A stretch of 64,000 bases of DNA, taken from the NCBI GenBank assembly GCA_963752815.1, contig CAVVZI010000015.1, positions 1,426,001 through 1,490,000 of the forward strand. The letters are read 5' to 3'. This DNA comes from Sva-07 sp963752815. Its GTDB lineage: Bacteria; Actinomycetota; Acidimicrobiia; Acidimicrobiales; Ilumatobacteraceae. Made by a program: the position numbers and the translations under genes. This document shows, piece by piece, positions 28,413-36,720 of this stretch (within the stretch, counting starts at the first letter, position 1; each line of letters starts with the position of its first letter). Under the pieces are notes generated by a model. The model did no database searches. It had not been told where the DNA came from and saw only the letters and a list, made by a program, of their open reading frames with translations.

Positions 28413-29479
28413 GGCAGTCTGCTTTCCGTGTTGAAGGGCGCATCGTCGCCCAACCTGTCGCGCGGGGTCAGGCACTTCGCGACAGGTTGATGGCGGAAAC
28501 GTTGGCGGTAGTCGTCGGGCGACACGCCGATGTGGCGGACGAGGGTGCGCCGCATCGTCTCGGCGGTGCCGAACCCGCAGCGGTGGGCGATCGATTCGAC
28601 GGTGTCGGTCGACGACTCGAGCGCCTGGCGGGCGCTGTCGACGCGGATGCGGGCGACGAACCGGGCGGGCGACACGCCCACCTCCCGGCCGAACGACCGG
28701 ACGAAATGGCGCTCGCTCATCCCCACCCGCCGGGCGAGTTCGCCCACACGGTGATCGGCCCCCGGGTCGTCGATCACGATCTCCTGGGCTCGTCGGATCG
28801 GCCCGGGCGGTGCCTGGCGGATCCACGTCGGCGCGGCGAACTGCGACTGCCCACCGGGGCGTCGCAGGAACATCACCAACCGCTGGGCGATCGCCTGGGC
28901 GATCCGGGTGGAGTGGTCGTGCTCGACGAGGGCCAGCGTCAGGTCGATCCCGGCGGTGACGCCGGCCGACGACCACACCTCGCGCGCATCAGGACGATCG
29001 GCGTCCGGCAGGCTGCGGATGTAGATCGGGTCGGCGTCGACCTCGACGGCCGGCCAGTGCTCGGCGAGTGTTGCGGCACGCGTCCAGTGGGTGGTCACCC
29101 GGTGGCCGTCGAGCGCACCCGTCGCCGCGGCGATCAGTGCGCCCGAGCACACGGTGACCAGGCGCGTCGAGCGGTCGATGAGTGCGGCCACGGCGGCCAC
29201 CGTCGCGGGATCGTCGATCACGGCGCGGATGCCGAATCCACCCGGAATGATCACCGTGTCGACCTGGCCGGGGTGCTTGCGGGACCATGCGTCGAGCTCG
29301 CACGAGTCGAGCCGGACGGCGCTCTGCGTCGACACCGTCCCGCCTCGCAACGACACGATCGTGACGTCGTACCCCTGCTCGGCCGGGAGCATCAGCGACG
29401 CCCCCGCCAGCACCTCGGCCGGTCCGGTGACATCGAGCGACTGGATGCCGTCGTACACGAAGATCGCCACTCGCTGCAC
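28409..29479 (-). CDS. GlxA-family AraC-type transcriptional regulator
   Basis: A 356-residue regulator: an N-terminal DJ-1/PfpI domain (VAIFVYDGIQSLDVTGPAEV; VTVCSGALIAAATGAL) followed by an AraC-type double helix-turn-helix (LARRVGMSERHFVRSFGREV; AHRCGFGTAETMRRTLVRH). It probably senses a small molecule and controls the coupled DJ-1 gene. A GTG at 29479 is the likely start. After the usual end near DDYRQRF, about 28 extra residues are read through a hairpin repeat (28451-28489), so the C-terminus may be an artefact of a lost stop or of repeat insertion. Confidence 0.85.
   Translation of the reverse strand: MQRVAIFVYDGIQSLDVTGPAEVLAGASLMLPAEQGYDVTIVSLRGGTVSTQSAVRLDSCELDAWSRKHPGQVDTVIIPGGFGIRAVIDDPATVAAVAALIDRSTRLVTVCSGALIAAATGALDGHRVTTHWTRAATLAEHWPAVEVDADPIYIRSLPDADRPDAREVWSSAGVTAGIDLTLALVEHDHSTRIAQAIAQRLVMFLRRPGGQSQFAAPTWIRQAPPGPIRRAQEIVIDDPGADHRVGELARRVGMSERHFVRSFGREVGVSPARFVARIRVDSARQALESSTDTVESIAHRCGFGTAETMRRTLVRHIGVSPDDYRQRFRHQPVAKCLTPRDRLGDDAPFNTESRLP
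28451..28489. repeat. Hairpin repeat family C, copy 2
   Basis: Perfect 12-base arms CAACCTGTCGCG/CGCGACAGGTTG around a loop containing GGGGTCAGGCAC, the same word that starts copy 1. It lies inside the 3' end of the GlxA reading frame. Confidence 0.6.
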
Positions 29480-29629
29480 GGCAACACTGTGCGCCACCAG
29501 GGTCGTGGCGTCAATGCCGCAGACCCCACGATTCCCGCCATCCCCATCGAAGCTCGGTTCGTTCCGGCCCCGTCCCCAAACGAACCCTCCCCCGAACCCT
29601 GACCGCGCTCGGCCGATAGCGTGCGCCCG

Positions 29630-29863
29630 GTGGACGTACGCATCGGAGTGACCCAGGCCCCTCGCGAGCTCAACATCGAGCTTCCCGACGACGCCGATCG
29701 CAAGAAGCTGAAGGCCCAGGTCGAAGCGGCCCTCGCCGGTGCGAGTGACGTGCTGTGGCTCGTCGACAAGCGCGGCAAGGACGTCGGCATCCCGGCTGCG
29801 AAGATCGCCTACATCGAACTCGGTTCGGCGGACGGCGATCGGCGAATCGGCTTCGGAGGCTGA
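29630..29863 (+). CDS. DUF3107 protein
   Basis: A 77-residue protein typical of DUF3107, an actinobacterial family of unknown function (Mycobacterium Rv3208A group). It begins VDVRIGVTQAPRELNIEL, has the KAQVEAALAG helix and ends IAYIELGS...RRIGFGG. A GTG nine bases upstream is possible; the GTG at 29630 gives the usual family N-terminus. It is followed at once by the two ArsA-type ATPase genes. Confidence 0.88.
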   Translation: MDVRIGVTQAPRELNIELPDDADRKKLKAQVEAALAGASDVLWLVDKRGKDVGIPAAKIAYIELGSADGDRRIGFGG

Positions 29864-29865
29864 AC

Positions 29866-30876
29866 CTGGCTCCACCATCCCTCCTCGATCTCAAGTTCGT
29901 CTGGGTCACCGGCAAGGGTGGGGTGGGCAAGACCACGATCGCCGCGGCGCTCGCCGACATCGCTGCCCGGCACGGCCGTCGCACGCTGGTCTGCGAGATG
30001 GATGCCAAGGGCGCGTTGAGTCAGGCCTTCGACGTCGGCACCCTCGAGTTCTCGCCCACCACGGTGGCGCCGAACCTGTCGGCGATGACGATGAACACCG
30101 AGGACGCGCTGCGCGAGTATCTGCGGCTGTTCGTGAAGATCCCGTTGCTCGGCCGCATCGGCCCGCTCGCCAAGACGTTCGACTTCGTGGCCGACGCGGC
30201 GCCGGGTGTCAAGGAGATCCTCGCCGTCGGCAAGCTCGCCTACGAGGTGCGCGAACGGAACTACGACATCGTGATCGTCGACGCCGAGGCGTCGGGTCAT
30301 GTCGTCAGCCAGATCGGTGCGCCGCGGGTGATCCGCGACCTCGTCCAGGTCGGGCTCATCCGTGACCAGACGCAGTGGATGCTCGACATCCTCGACGACC
30401 CGTCGCGGACGGGCGTCGCCGTGGTCACCACGCCGGAGGAGATGCCGGTGACCGAGACGATCGATCTGCTCGCCCGGCTGACCGACGAGACCGGCGTCCA
30501 TCCCAGTGCGGTCATCGCCAACCGGGTGCTGCCGGCGCTGTTCAACCGGCGCGAGCAGGCGATCGTCGACCGGCTCGACGAAGCCCTCCCGGTGCTCGTC
30601 GACGCGATCGGACCGGCGGCGCCGATCGTGCTCGAGGCCGCCCGGTTGACCGAGGCGAAGCGCAGCACCGGCGCCGAACACCTCGACCGGCTGCGGGCGG
30701 CCCTCGACGCCGGCGCCGACGGCCCGATCGGTGCCGACCTGTCCGGCTTGCCGATCATCACCGTGCCGGAGCTCTTCGCCCGCTCGTCCGGTCCGCGCGT
30801 CGTCACCCTCGTGGCCGACACGCTCGACGACGAACTCGATCCCGATGACCTTCACCCTGCAGGCGACGCACGATGA
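29866..30876 (+). CDS. ArsA-family ATPase, first of pair (BagA-like)
   Basis: About 336 residues with the deviant Walker A GKGGVGKTTIAAALADIAA near the N-terminus, and later VIVDAEASGHVV and VVTTPEEMPVTET switch segments. It is one half of a tandem ArsA-like pair resembling mycobacterial Rv3679-Rv3680 (BagAB). There is no ATG, GTG or TTG near the expected start. A CTG at 29866 sits 6 bases after a GGAGG and gives LAPPSLLDLKFVWVTGKGG, so a CTG start is proposed; otherwise translation starts at a GTG inside DUF3107 (29755). It overlaps the partner gene by 4 bases. Confidence 0.85.
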   Translation: MAPPSLLDLKFVWVTGKGGVGKTTIAAALADIAARHGRRTLVCEMDAKGALSQAFDVGTLEFSPTTVAPNLSAMTMNTEDALREYLRLFVKIPLLGRIGPLAKTFDFVADAAPGVKEILAVGKLAYEVRERNYDIVIVDAEASGHVVSQIGAPRVIRDLVQVGLIRDQTQWMLDILDDPSRTGVAVVTTPEEMPVTETIDLLARLTDETGVHPSAVIANRVLPALFNRREQAIVDRLDEALPVLVDAIGPAAPIVLEAARLTEAKRSTGAEHLDRLRAALDAGADGPIGADLSGLPIITVPELFARSSGPRVVTLVADTLDDELDPDDLHPAGDAR

Positions 30877-32030
30877 GCGAGCTCGACCATCTGCTGGCGA
30901 GCCGGGAGATGGTCCTCGTGGCAGGATCCGGCGGCGTCGGCAAGACGACGATCGCCGCCGCCCTCGGAGTGGCCGCCGCCCAGCGACAGCGTGGCAAGGT
31001 CCTCGTGCTGACCGTCGATCCGGCGCGCCGGTTGGCGACCGCGCTCGGTCTCGCGTCGTTCGGGAACACGCCGGTGCGGGTGCCGGCGGACCCGTCGATG
31101 CCACTGCGCGGCGAGCTGTGGGCGGCGATGCTCGACACGAAGGCCGGCTGGGACGAACTCATCCGACGCCATGCGCCCGACGCCGCCACTCGCGACGCGG
31201 TGCTCGCCAATCCGCTGTACGAGAACATCACGAGCCGTTTCGTGCACAGCCACGAGTACCTCGCGATGGAACAGCTCCACGACCTCCACGCGACGGGCAA
31301 CTTCGACCTCGTGATCGTCGACACGCCGCCGTCGCGCAACGCGTTGTCGATCCTCGACGCGCCGAGCCGGATGGCCGACTTCTTCGGCAGTCGCCTGCTG
31401 CGCTGGCTGACCGTTCCGTACCGGTCGCGCCTGTTCACCGCCGCCTCGAAGCCGTTCTACCAAGTGGCCGACCGGGTGGTGGGCTCGCGGTTCCTGCAGG
31501 ACATCGCCGACTTCTTCGTGCTCTTCCAGGCCATGGAGCCGGGCTTCGTCAAGCGGGCCCGGGAGGTGGAGGATCTCCTCGTCGATCCCCGAACTGCCTT
31601 CGTCGTCGTCACCACACTCGAGACCGCGCCGAGCCACGAGGCGCGGTTCCTCGCCCGCGAATTGGCGAACCGTCGCATGTCGCTCGGCGCCATCGTGGCC
31701 AACCGCGTGCTCCCCTCGGGCCTGGCGTCGCGGGAGGCGTCGCGGAGTGCGCAGGCACTCGTCGACAAGGCGCACGGCGCGCTGGCACGCGATGTGGCCC
31801 GAGCGTTGCCGGGCGTGACGGCGAAGGCGGTCGCGCCGGTGCTCGCCCAGGTCGGCGGTCAGTTCGACGACCTGGCGATGGTGGCGGCGGCCGAGTCCGA
31901 GCGCCGCACCGAACTCGCCGCGCTGGCGCCGATGCTGCTGTCGGTGCCGTGGCTCGAAGGGGACATCCACGATCTCGCCGGGCTGGCCGCGCTCGCCGAT
32001 CATCTCCGCGACCGCACCGCCGCCGATTGA
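30873..32030 (+). CDS. ArsA-family ATPase, second of pair (BagB-like)
   Basis: A 385-residue ATPase with P-loop AGSGGVGKTTIAAALGVAAA, switch VDPARRLATALGL, VDTPPSRNALSILD and VVTTLETAPSHEA. It lacks the metal-binding Cys triad of true ArsA, so arsenite pumping is unlikely. Mycobacterial homologues form a heterodimeric ATPase proposed to energise an anion or metabolite system. The ATGA overlap with the first ATPase implies the two are made together. Confidence 0.9.
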   Translation: MSELDHLLASREMVLVAGSGGVGKTTIAAALGVAAAQRQRGKVLVLTVDPARRLATALGLASFGNTPVRVPADPSMPLRGELWAAMLDTKAGWDELIRRHAPDAATRDAVLANPLYENITSRFVHSHEYLAMEQLHDLHATGNFDLVIVDTPPSRNALSILDAPSRMADFFGSRLLRWLTVPYRSRLFTAASKPFYQVADRVVGSRFLQDIADFFVLFQAMEPGFVKRAREVEDLLVDPRTAFVVVTTLETAPSHEARFLARELANRRMSLGAIVANRVLPSGLASREASRSAQALVDKAHGALARDVARALPGVTAKAVAPVLAQVGGQFDDLAMVAAAESERRTELAALAPMLLSVPWLEGDIHDLAGLAALADHLRDRTAAD

Positions 32031-32054
32031 CGGTGGACGGTTGACCGGCGGACT

Positions 32055-32078
32055 GGTCGACCGGTCGACCGGTCGACC
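32055..32078. repeat. Three tandem copies of the palindrome GGTCGACC
   Basis: The 8-base self-complementary word GGTCGACC is repeated three times without gaps, 24 bases after the second ArsA stop and just before palindromic repeat copy 3. Confidence 0.85.
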
Positions 32079-32090
32079 GCCCTCGATCCA

Positions 32091-32142
32091 CGTTTGCGTC
32101 GGGATTTCGGAGGACCGGGCCTCGGATTTCTTGACGCAAACG
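32091..32142. repeat. Palindromic repeat family R, copy 3 (degenerate)
   Basis: The outer arms CGTTTGCGTC/GACGCAAACG are intact, but the middle of the right arm has diverged (GGATTTCTT in place of GAAATCCC), so pairing is broken internally. It lies between the ArsA pair and the PdtaS-like kinase gene. Confidence 0.8.
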
Positions 32143-32230
32143 CTGGCTGGAGATGTGTTGAGGGTGGGCTTGGGGAGTGGCGGGGGCGCTTGGCGGGCGC
32201 GACGACAGCCGATGGGGCAGAATCAACGTG

Positions 32231-33742
32231 ATGACCTCCCTCGCCGAACTGTCACGCGAGCACTCGGCACTGAGCCGCGACGACATCGACCACCTGCACC
32301 GCCTCGTCGCCGAGTGGGGATTTCTGGCCGACCTCTGTTTCGCCGATCTGCTGCTCTACATCGAGGCCGAGGATCAACGGTGGCTCGTGGTCGACCAGGT
32401 CCGTCCGGCCACGAACCAGACGATGTACGCGACCGACTACGTGGGGTCGTGGGCCGACACGACGGAGTCGGGGATCCTGTCGGCGGCGGCGGCGAGTGGG
32501 GTCAAGGTCGAGGGCGAGATCAACGCCGACGGCGTCGAACCGACGACCGGGCGGATGCTGGCGATTCCGGTCCGCCGCGACGGTCGCACGATCGCCGTGT
32601 TGAGCAAGGAGTGGCACATGCGCGCCGGCCGGATCCCCGGCGACCTCGAACGCCACTACTCGATCACGTTCGAGAAGTTCGCCCGCATGATCGAAGCCGG
32701 ACTGTTCCCGTTCCCCGGCCGCGTCGCCGATTCGAGCGCCGCGCCGCGCGTCGGTGACGGCGTCCTCACCGTCGACGACTCGGGCACCGTCACGTACGTG
32801 TCCCCGAACGCCAACTCCGCGCTGCACCGCGTCGGGATCCAAGCGAACCCGGTCGGCATGCGGCTCGCCGAATTGGGATTCCACGACGGGCCCGTGCGCC
32901 AGGCCTTCGAACGCCGCGAGCCGATCGTCGAGGAGTTCGAACAGGGCGGCGACGTCACGCTGCTGTGTCGTTGCGTGCCGATTCTCAAGGTTCCGATCGG
33001 CGACGATCCGCCGCAGATCGACGGCGGCCTGTTGCTCGTGCGCGACGTCACCGAACTCCGCAAGCGCGACCGGTTGCTGCTCAGCAAGGACGCGACGATC
33101 CGCGAGATCCACCATCGCGTGAAGAACAACCTGCAGACGATCTCGTCGCTGCTCCGCCTGCAGTCCCGACGGCTCACCAACCTCGAGGCGAAGGCCGCCG
33201 TGCAGGATTCGGTGCGGCGGATCCGCACGATCGCGCTCGTCCACGAATCGCTCTCACGCGAACCCGGCGAGGACATCGCCTTCATCGAGATCGTGCGGCC
33301 GCTGCTGCGGCTCGCCGAGGAAGGGTTGCAGTCGCCGGACCGGCCGGTGCGGTTCAAGGTGGCCGGGGACGGCGGGCGGATCCCGGCGCACACGGCCACG
33401 CCGCTGTCGGTCGTGCTCACCGAGCTGCTGCAGAACGCGGTCGACCACGGGTTCCCCGAGGGCGGGCCCGGCGGGGAGGTGGTGGTGTTGCTGGCGAACC
33501 GGGATCGCCGCCTCGACGTACGGGTGATCGACAACGGACGCGGGGTCGATCCGTCGTTCGATCTCGATCAGGCGACGGGCCTCGGGCTGTCGATCGTGCG
33601 GACGCTCGTCACGACGGAACTCAACGGAATGATCTCGATCCGCTCAGCGACACCCGACGATCTCGACGCGGCCGGCCTCGGTGAGGGCCCGAGCACGCGT
33701 CACGGCACCGTGATCCGCCTCAGCGTGCCGACCGACGACTGA
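32231..33742 (+). CDS. pdtaS: PdtaS-like sensor histidine kinase
   Basis: A 503-residue cytosolic kinase. An N-terminal GAF-like domain (residues 1-150) and a PAS domain (about 170-290, DDSGTVTYVSPNANSALHRV) precede a HisKA_2 domain with phospho-acceptor His in IREIHHRVKNNLQTISSLLR. The HATPase has TELLQNAVDHGFP and VIDNGRGVDPSF. This is the PdtaS plan; in mycobacteria it signals to an RNA-binding antiterminator, PdtaR, which is not in this window. The neighbouring whiB gene repeats the pdtaS-whiB1 neighbourhood of Mycobacterium. The start is the ATG at 32231. Confidence 0.9.
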   Translation: MTSLAELSREHSALSRDDIDHLHRLVAEWGFLADLCFADLLLYIEAEDQRWLVVDQVRPATNQTMYATDYVGSWADTTESGILSAAAASGVKVEGEINADGVEPTTGRMLAIPVRRDGRTIAVLSKEWHMRAGRIPGDLERHYSITFEKFARMIEAGLFPFPGRVADSSAAPRVGDGVLTVDDSGTVTYVSPNANSALHRVGIQANPVGMRLAELGFHDGPVRQAFERREPIVEEFEQGGDVTLLCRCVPILKVPIGDDPPQIDGGLLLVRDVTELRKRDRLLLSKDATIREIHHRVKNNLQTISSLLRLQSRRLTNLEAKAAVQDSVRRIRTIALVHESLSREPGEDIAFIEIVRPLLRLAEEGLQSPDRPVRFKVAGDGGRIPAHTATPLSVVLTELLQNAVDHGFPEGGPGGEVVVLLANRDRRLDVRVIDNGRGVDPSFDLDQATGLGLSIVRTLVTTELNGMISIRSATPDDLDAAGLGEGPSTRHGTVIRLSVPTDD

Positions 33743-33763
33743 ACGATCCGACGACTGACGGAT

Positions 33764-34063
33764 TCAGCCGACGCGAGAGGCGCGGCTGGCGGCGACTCGG
33801 CGGCGACGGATGACCCGCCGCTCCTCCTCGGTCAGCCCGCCCCAGATGCCGGAATCCTGGTTCGTGTCGAGCGCGAAGTCGAGGCAGGCCTGGGCCACAC
33901 CACATTCGCCGCACACCTGCTTGGCGCGGTCGATCTGCACGAGCGCCAGCCCCGTCGTGCCGACCGGGAAGAACAACTCGGGATCGGTATCGCGACAGAT
34001 GGCGTCGTCGCGCCACTCGTAGTCTGCGGAGCCCAGCGTGAGGCTGGACGCAAGGATCGACAC
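33764..34063 (-). CDS. WhiB-family iron-sulfur regulator (WhiB1-like)
   Basis: A 99-residue protein with the four cluster Cys of WhiB proteins: DDAICRDTD, then VCGECGVAQACLDFAL, and the GIWGGLTEEERR turn followed by a basic tail RVIRRRRVAASRASR. WhiB proteins bind a 4Fe-4S cluster and sigma-A to control transcription. Convergence with pdtaS, as in mycobacteria, favours the WhiB1 group. The GTG at 34063 has GAGGAG 8 bases upstream, and a good promoter lies at 34164-34192. Confidence 0.92.
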   Translation of the reverse strand: MSILASSLTLGSADYEWRDDAICRDTDPELFFPVGTTGLALVQIDRAKQVCGECGVAQACLDFALDTNQDSGIWGGLTEEERRVIRRRRVAASRASRVG

Positions 34064-34163
34064 GTTGGGTGCTCCTCGATGAGAGAGTTGGCGGCGGAAA
34101 TCCGCCCTGGGGGGAGTGCAGGCGGCCAAGCGGAAGCGATCGATCTGCTCCTTCGGCCCTGCA

Positions 34164-34192
34164 AAATTACCTGCCCGTACCGTCGATGACAA
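34164..34192 (-). promoter_or_regulatory. Promoter of the whiB gene
   Basis: Read on the minus strand: TTGTCA, 17 bases, TAATTT, about 100 bases before the GTG. Hexamers and spacing fit a primary sigma factor promoter and stand out in this GC-rich region. Confidence 0.55.
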
Positions 34193-34251
34193 GGGGCGAT
34201 TCTGTGACGTCCACGGCGCGGCGATCGCCCGGGACTTGCCACACTGTGGCG

Positions 34252-34926
34252 ATGCTCGTGCTCGCCCACCGAGGAGCGTCACGCGACGCCCCCGAGAACA
34301 CACCCGAGGCATTCCGACTCGCCGATCGGCAGGGGGCCGACGGCGTCGAGCTCGACGTGCGGCTGCACCCGTCCGGCCGACTGCTGGTTCGGCACGATCC
34401 CCTCCCGGCGGACAACTCGGACGCGGCGTCGCCTCCGACGCTCGACGACGCGCTCGACGCCTGCGGTGACCGGATGCTCGTGAACGTCGAGATCAAGAAC
34501 CTCGCCTCCGACGGCGGATTCGACCCGACCATGTCGATCGCCGCGCGCACGATCGACGTACTGCGTCGTCGCGGCGAGCGATGGTCCGATCGTTGGCTGA
34601 TCTCGTCGTTCTCGTGGGCCACGATCCAGGCGTGCCGGCGAATCGCGCCGGAGATCCCGACGGCGTTGCTGTGCATCACGATCGCACCGGCGACGATCGA
34701 CCGGGTGGTCGCCGGCGGGCATGCCGCGATCCATCCGTGGGAGCGGGCGCTCGATGCGGCGACGGTCGATCGCTGTCACGAGGCCGGGCTGCGGGTGAAC
34801 ACGTGGACGTGCAACGACCCCGCACGCCTCGTCGAGTTGGCCGCGTTCGGCGTCGATGCCGTGTGCACCGACGTCCCGGCGATCGCGCTCGCTGCGCTCA
34901 GTCGTCCAACGGAGGAGCGGGAATAG
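34252..34926 (+). CDS. Glycerophosphodiester phosphodiesterase family protein
   Basis: A 224-residue protein with the GDPD opening LVLAHRGASRDAPENTPEAF, the ELDVRLHPSGRLLVRHDP metal-binding block and the closing VNTWTCNDPARL strand. It splits glycerophosphodiesters to glycerol 3-phosphate and an alcohol. No signal peptide is visible. The ATG at 34252 leaves the family N-terminus intact. Its last 29 bases overlap the 3' end of the convergent lipid kinase gene. Confidence 0.88.
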   Translation: MLVLAHRGASRDAPENTPEAFRLADRQGADGVELDVRLHPSGRLLVRHDPLPADNSDAASPPTLDDALDACGDRMLVNVEIKNLASDGGFDPTMSIAARTIDVLRRRGERWSDRWLISSFSWATIQACRRIAPEIPTALLCITIAPATIDRVVAGGHAAIHPWERALDAATVDRCHEAGLRVNTWTCNDPARLVELAAFGVDAVCTDVPAIALAALSRPTEERE

Positions 34927-35884
34927 TCGGGAACACGAGCCGCACCGCGGCGGGCACGTGCGTGAACTCGAGGCGGCGAGTGGAGCCCAGGGCGTCACCG
35001 TCGACCTGGTACGGGAACGGCTCGTCGTTCTCGACGACGAGATGCCGCACCCCTTCGCGGATGTCGAGGTGCGATGCGGGCTTGACCCCTCCGCCGCGCA
35101 GGGCGCCGGCGAGCGAGCTCAGGATGGCCGTGGCGCTCATCGTCGTGAACGTGATCGCGACGAGCGGTTGATCGAGCGTCGCGGCGGGTGACAGGTCGAG
35201 CGGCCGGTTCCCGAGGTACGTGTACGGGTTCGTGTTGAGCACGATCGAGAAGTAGCCGTCGTCGACGTCCCGGCCGCCGTCGCCCGACACCCGGAAGTGC
35301 GGGTGCTGGCGGTCGTAGCCCGTCAACCAGGTGGTCACGCCGGAGCTGATGAACAGGGGGTGCCCGAGCCACCGCTTGAGCGAGGCTCGGCGTTCCACCC
35401 GTTCGACGACGGCGGCGTCGAACCCGATGCCGGTGTGGAAGCAGAAGAACCGGCCGTTGACCTTGCCGAGCCCGATCGGCCGGAAGTCGGCGGCGTCGAT
35501 GCCACCCGCCAGCAACTCGACCGCCTCGACCGGGTCGTTCGGCATGCCGATCGTGCGGGCGAACACGTTCGTCGAACCGCCGGGCAGCACACCCAGAGCG
35601 GTGTCGCTCCCGGCGATCCCGGTGGCGACCTCGTTGAGCGTGCCGTCGCCGCCGAAGCCGACGACCACGTCGAGGCCGCGGCGTGCCGCGTCGTAGGCGA
35701 AGCGGGTGGCGTGGCCGCGCCGGTTGGTCTCGACGAGTTCGACGTCGTGGCCGCGGCTCAGCCGACGATGGACCACCACCGTGTTGCGTGCGGTCACCGA
35801 CGAGGCGAACGAGTTGACCACGAGCAGGACTCTCAAGGCTTCGGACGGTATCCCGCTCGCGGCGTCGTGACCGGCACGCGTCAC
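34898..35884 (-). CDS. Diacylglycerol kinase-family lipid kinase
   Basis: A 328-residue protein with the nucleotide-binding motif VVGFGGDGTLNEVATGI and LGVLPGGSTNVFARTIG, plus the C-terminal barrel with FPYQVDGDALGSTRRLEF. Members phosphorylate diacylglycerol or related lipids such as sphingoid bases. Opposite orientation and overlap with the GDPD gene suggest linked roles in lipid head-group turnover, though this is only context. Confidence 0.9.
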   Translation of the reverse strand: MTRAGHDAASGIPSEALRVLLVVNSFASSVTARNTVVVHRRLSRGHDVELVETNRRGHATRFAYDAARRGLDVVVGFGGDGTLNEVATGIAGSDTALGVLPGGSTNVFARTIGMPNDPVEAVELLAGGIDAADFRPIGLGKVNGRFFCFHTGIGFDAAVVERVERRASLKRWLGHPLFISSGVTTWLTGYDRQHPHFRVSGDGGRDVDDGYFSIVLNTNPYTYLGNRPLDLSPAATLDQPLVAITFTTMSATAILSSLAGALRGGGVKPASHLDIREGVRHLVVENDEPFPYQVDGDALGSTRRLEFTHVPAAVRLVFPTIPAPPLDD

Positions 35885-35944
35885 ACCGATCGGCGCTCGG
35901 GGGGATTGGGAGCCGTCTCGGGCGCCCGGTAACTTTGACGCCTT

Positions 35945-36712
35945 ATGAACGTGATCGTCTGTGTCAAGCAGATTCCCGATCCGGCGCTCCCCGGCGAGCT
36001 GGATCCCTCCACCAACACCCTGAAGCGCGACGGCAAGCTGATCCTCGACGAGTCCGACAGCTACGGCGTCGAGATGGCGCTGCAGCTCGTCACGACCGCC
36101 GGCGGCGGCGACGTCACCCTCGTGTCGATGGCCCCGAACGACGAGACGTCGGGCCTGCGCACCGCGCTCGCGATGGGTGCGGCCAAGGCGGTGCTCGTCT
36201 CCGACGCGACGCTCGCCGGAGCCGACGCGCTGACGACCGCGAAGGTCCTGGCCGGCGCCGTCGGCAAGGCCGGCGACTACGACCTGGTCATCGCCGGCAC
36301 CGAGTCGTCCGACGGCTACACGGGCACCGTGCCCGAGCAGCTCGCCGAGCTTCTCGGCCTGCCGTCGATCACGTTCGCCAAGACCGTGGAGATCGCCGAC
36401 GGCACGCTCAAGGTGAACCGTCAGACCGAGGAGGGCTACGACGAGGTCACCTGCTCGCTGCCCGCCGTCGTGTCGGTCACCGCCGGCGTCGTCGAGCCCC
36501 GTTACCCGAGCTTCAAGGGCATCATGGCCGCGAAGTCGAAGCCGGTCGACACGGTCACGACCGCCGACCTCGGTGTCGAGGCCGTCTCCTGGGCCCAGCA
36601 GATCGTGTCGGTCGAAGACGCACCGGCGCGTGAAGCCGGCGAAGTCATCGAAGACGACGGAGAGTCGTTCAACAAGATCGTCGAGTTCCTCGACAACCTG
36701 AAAGTGATCTGA
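35945..36712 (+). CDS. etfB: Electron transfer flavoprotein beta subunit
   Basis: A 255-residue protein beginning MNVIVCVKQIPDPALPGEL, with YGVEMALQL and the family stretch IAGTESSDGYTGTVPEQLA that contributes to AMP binding. It pairs with EtfA to pass electrons from acyl-CoA dehydrogenases to the membrane quinone pool. The gene is 8 bases upstream of etfA, forming an operon. An acyl-CoA dehydrogenase lies 7 kb downstream. Confidence 0.95.
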   Translation: MNVIVCVKQIPDPALPGELDPSTNTLKRDGKLILDESDSYGVEMALQLVTTAGGGDVTLVSMAPNDETSGLRTALAMGAAKAVLVSDATLAGADALTTAKVLAGAVGKAGDYDLVIAGTESSDGYTGTVPEQLAELLGLPSITFAKTVEIADGTLKVNRQTEEGYDEVTCSLPAVVSVTAGVVEPRYPSFKGIMAAKSKPVDTVTTADLGVEAVSWAQQIVSVEDAPAREAGEVIEDDGESFNKIVEFLDNLKVI

Positions 36713-36720
36713 GGTCAGTC

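Noticed and set aside
30873..32030. Arsenite-pumping ArsA
   Set aside because: The metal-binding Cys residues of true ArsA are missing and no ArsB, ArsD or ArsR gene is nearby.
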